A DNA stretch of 37,906 nt from a virus: the IMG/VR virus record IMGVR_UViG_3300044691_000157, positions 1-37,906 of that record, one strand, 5' to 3'. The position numbers and the translations under genes are program-made. The notes under the pieces were generated by a model. That model was given only the letters and a program-made list of their open reading frames with translations. It did no database searches and was not told the origin of the DNA. Of this stretch, positions 36,478 to 37,906 are shown piece after piece (position 1 is the first letter of the stretch; every line of letters begins with the position of its first letter).

Positions 36478-36544
36478 TAGGACCTCCAAATCAATTTTTG
36501 GAGTGTGCCACGCTATGCCTTGAGACACAACAGGAGTTACGGTC

Positions 36545-37465
36545 ATTCCCAGAGATTCCAATGGTGTTTACTCGCTTCCGGCCGGATACCTGGCCAATGT
36601 TGGCGAAACGATCATTCCCAGCCAGCACAATCCTCCGCTTGAGGATATCGCTACGGCGCTGACAGGAAGCCTGCCCCGCAACGGCGCGGCGCCGATGACG
36701 GGTCCGCTGAAGCTCACCAATGGCACGGCGGCAGCTCCCGCTCAGTCGTTTGCGGCCGATCCGACGACGGGGGTTATCAAGACGACAAACGGTTACGGCA
36801 TCGTCGTTGGTGGTGTACAGGTTGCTGAATTCACGGCGGGCGGCCTTGTCAGCGGGTCACGGTTCATCGGCGAGATGTTCTTTTACTCCGGCCGTAATGC
36901 GCCGCCGCTATGCGTCTTTCCGTTCGGTCAAACGCTTCTGCGGGCGGTTTATCCTGCCCTTTGGACATTTGCCCAAATCGAAATCTCAGTCGGGAATCTG
37001 TTTTTCAACAACGGTAACGGAACAACGACGTTCGGCATTGGCAACATGTCCGGCCGCGCCATGGCTGCCAGGGACGACTTGAGCGGTTCGGCCGCCAACG
37101 TCTTGACCGCCAGCACAATCGTTCCCGATGCGACTAGGACAGGTGCCATCGGCGGGACGCAGTTGCATACGCTAATCGCCGGTCAGATCCCATCGATCAC
37201 ATCAACCGCATCTCCGTCACTAACTGTCGCCGTCAATAGCGCCAATTGGGTGGCGAGCAGTTCGTCGGATAGTACCCCAATCAACGTTGGAGGAACGGGC
37301 TCTGGTATTGCAGCTTCGTTGGCTGGCGGTTCGGTTTCGAAGATAGCATCAAGCGGCTCGGCCACCGGTACGGTTTCGTCAACGTCAAACAATACCGGCA
37401 GCGGCGCTCACCCCAACGTGCAGCCCACCATGATCTTCAACGTCGCCATGTTTGCGGGAGCCTGA
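36545..37465 (+). CDS. Tail-collar/tail-fibre protein with non-canonical start (about 307 aa)
   Basis: The frame preserves the expected fibre N-terminus: T-V-I-P-R-D-S-N-G-V-Y-S-L-P-A-G-Y then SQHNPPLEDIATALTGSLPRNGAAPMTGPLK. A canonical start codon is missing there: the in-frame codons are ACG, GTC, ATT, CCC, and the first ATG is at 36695, inside the conserved part. AGGAG (36532-36536) lies 8 nt before ATT (36545), used here as the tentative start. The body has FIGEMFFYSGRNAPPLCVFPFG, a collar-like glycine-rich middle and SGAHPNVQPTMIFNVAMFAGA. It would form the attachment structure near the tail tip. Confidence 0.65.
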   Translation: MPRDSNGVYSLPAGYLANVGETIIPSQHNPPLEDIATALTGSLPRNGAAPMTGPLKLTNGTAAAPAQSFAADPTTGVIKTTNGYGIVVGGVQVAEFTAGGLVSGSRFIGEMFFYSGRNAPPLCVFPFGQTLLRAVYPALWTFAQIEISVGNLFFNNGNGTTTFGIGNMSGRAMAARDDLSGSAANVLTASTIVPDATRTGAIGGTQLHTLIAGQIPSITSTASPSLTVAVNSANWVASSSSDSTPINVGGTGSGIAASLAGGSVSKIASSGSATGTVSSTSNNTGSGAHPNVQPTMIFNVAMFAGA

Positions 37466-37468
37466 TAG

Positions 37469-37906
37469 ATGGCCAATATTCGTCCTAAAGACCTCCCGAG
37501 TGTTTCCAGCGCGCTTTCAACGGATAGACTTCTGATCGACGGCGCGACCGCGCGCAGCATTCTGGTGTCCGATTTCCGCGGCAAGTTTCACGCTACCGAC
37601 TATGGCGTCAAAGGCGACGGCGGCACTTACACGACACAGATGCAGAACGCCCTCAATGCCGTGCTGGCTGCCGGCGGCGGAACGCTCGTATTGCCTATTG
37701 GAAGTTTTTCCAGCGGCGCCTTGACTTACTCGACTAACATCTCGGGGATCAGCGCGAGCATTCAAATTCAAGGCCAGGGACCGGAAGTAACGATCATAAA
37801 CTATACCGGCAGCACCGGGTTCCTGTTCAGCTTTGACAATCTTGCCGGTTGGCAGAGCTTCCTGACGGTATCGGGGATGACCATCAATGGACAGGTCGCA
37901 AATGGC
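37469..37906 (+). CDS. Tailspike, pectate-lyase-like beta-helix, 5' part only (146 aa, partial)
   Basis: Starts MANIRPKDLPSVSSALSTDR and runs off the right edge. Residues 15-37 look like a head-binding or trimer lead-in. Then HATDYGVKGDGGTYTTQMQNALNAVLAAGGGTLVLPIGSFSSGALTYSTN is the typical opening of a Pectate_lyase_3-type right-handed beta-helix ('Y-G-V-K-G-D-G-x-x-x-x-T-x-x-x-Q-x-A-L'). Such proteins bind and often cleave surface polysaccharide. The catalytic part lies beyond the window, so enzyme activity cannot be judged. Confidence 0.8.
   Translation, partial: MANIRPKDLPSVSSALSTDRLLIDGATARSILVSDFRGKFHATDYGVKGDGGTYTTQMQNALNAVLAAGGGTLVLPIGSFSSGALTYSTNISGISASIQIQGQGPEVTIINYTGSTGFLFSFDNLAGWQSFLTVSGMTINGQVANG

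Noticed and set aside
36539-36541. ACG as the tail-fibre start codon
   Set aside because: Only 2 nt separate it from AGGAG, too close for normal initiation; ATT at 36545 fits the spacing better, though neither is proven.

Overview
The window is phage DNA from end to end: a temperate, short-tailed (podovirus-like) phage or prophage. No host housekeeping gene is visible, and both edges cut through phage modules. The GC-rich coding sequence and the general look of the proteins resemble phages of Bradyrhizobium/Rhodopseudomonas-type Alphaproteobacteria (Rhizobiales). That host assignment is inference from protein resemblance. The podovirus call rests on a P22-like portal, scaffold, capsid, adaptor and gp10-like order, with no tail tube, sheath or tape-measure gene.

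Layout. (1) 11-8828, minus strand: a long leftward operon of about twenty small genes, many joined by 1-4 nt stop/start overlaps. It carries a tyrosine integrase, a small DNA-binding protein in the excisionase position, an adenine/N4-type and a cytosine-5 DNA methyltransferase, a Lar-like zinc protein, an RyR-domain protein and several zinc-ribbon proteins. It is interrupted by one HNH-type nuclease gene and by a plus-strand 52-aa ribbon-helix-helix gene at 7293-7451, which sits beside face-to-face promoters and three related palindromes. (2) 8829-10047: the immunity switch. An S24-type repressor is transcribed leftward and a Cro/YdaS-like gene rightward. Copies of a 17-bp operator (TGAAAG-N5-CTTTCA) lie on both sides of the repressor gene. 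(3) 10044-16476, plus strand: replication and recombination, with a stand-alone DnaA domain IV protein, VRR-NUC nuclease, RecB-like PD-(D/E)XK nuclease, zinc-finger protein, a putative SSB-like protein with an acidic tail, and a prim-pol/helicase. These are followed by iteron-like repeats and a hairpin. (4) 16477-17936: two conserved phage proteins, one resembling a late regulator, ending at a strong terminator.

(5) 17937-37906, plus strand: a 270-bp gene-free stretch, three small genes, small and large terminase, portal, scaffold, major capsid, a probable capsid accessory protein, head-tail adaptor, a gp10-like tail accessory protein, a GNAT-fold protein, an S74-chaperone-tipped protein, a SleB-like wall hydrolase, a putative ejection protein, a tail-collar fibre and the start of a beta-helix tailspike that runs off the right edge. 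Two more HNH-type nuclease genes are lodged here, one directly after the capsid gene and one antisense at the 5' end of the fibre gene.

Most interesting for follow-up: the second repressor-like switch at 7207-7451; the tail-fibre gene that has no canonical start codon where the nuclease gene abuts it; a hairpin that may bridge the Shine-Dalgarno and start of the small terminase; the iteron array after the primase; and a second conserved-looking reading frame nested inside the cytosine methyltransferase gene. All function calls come from reading motifs; no database search was run.
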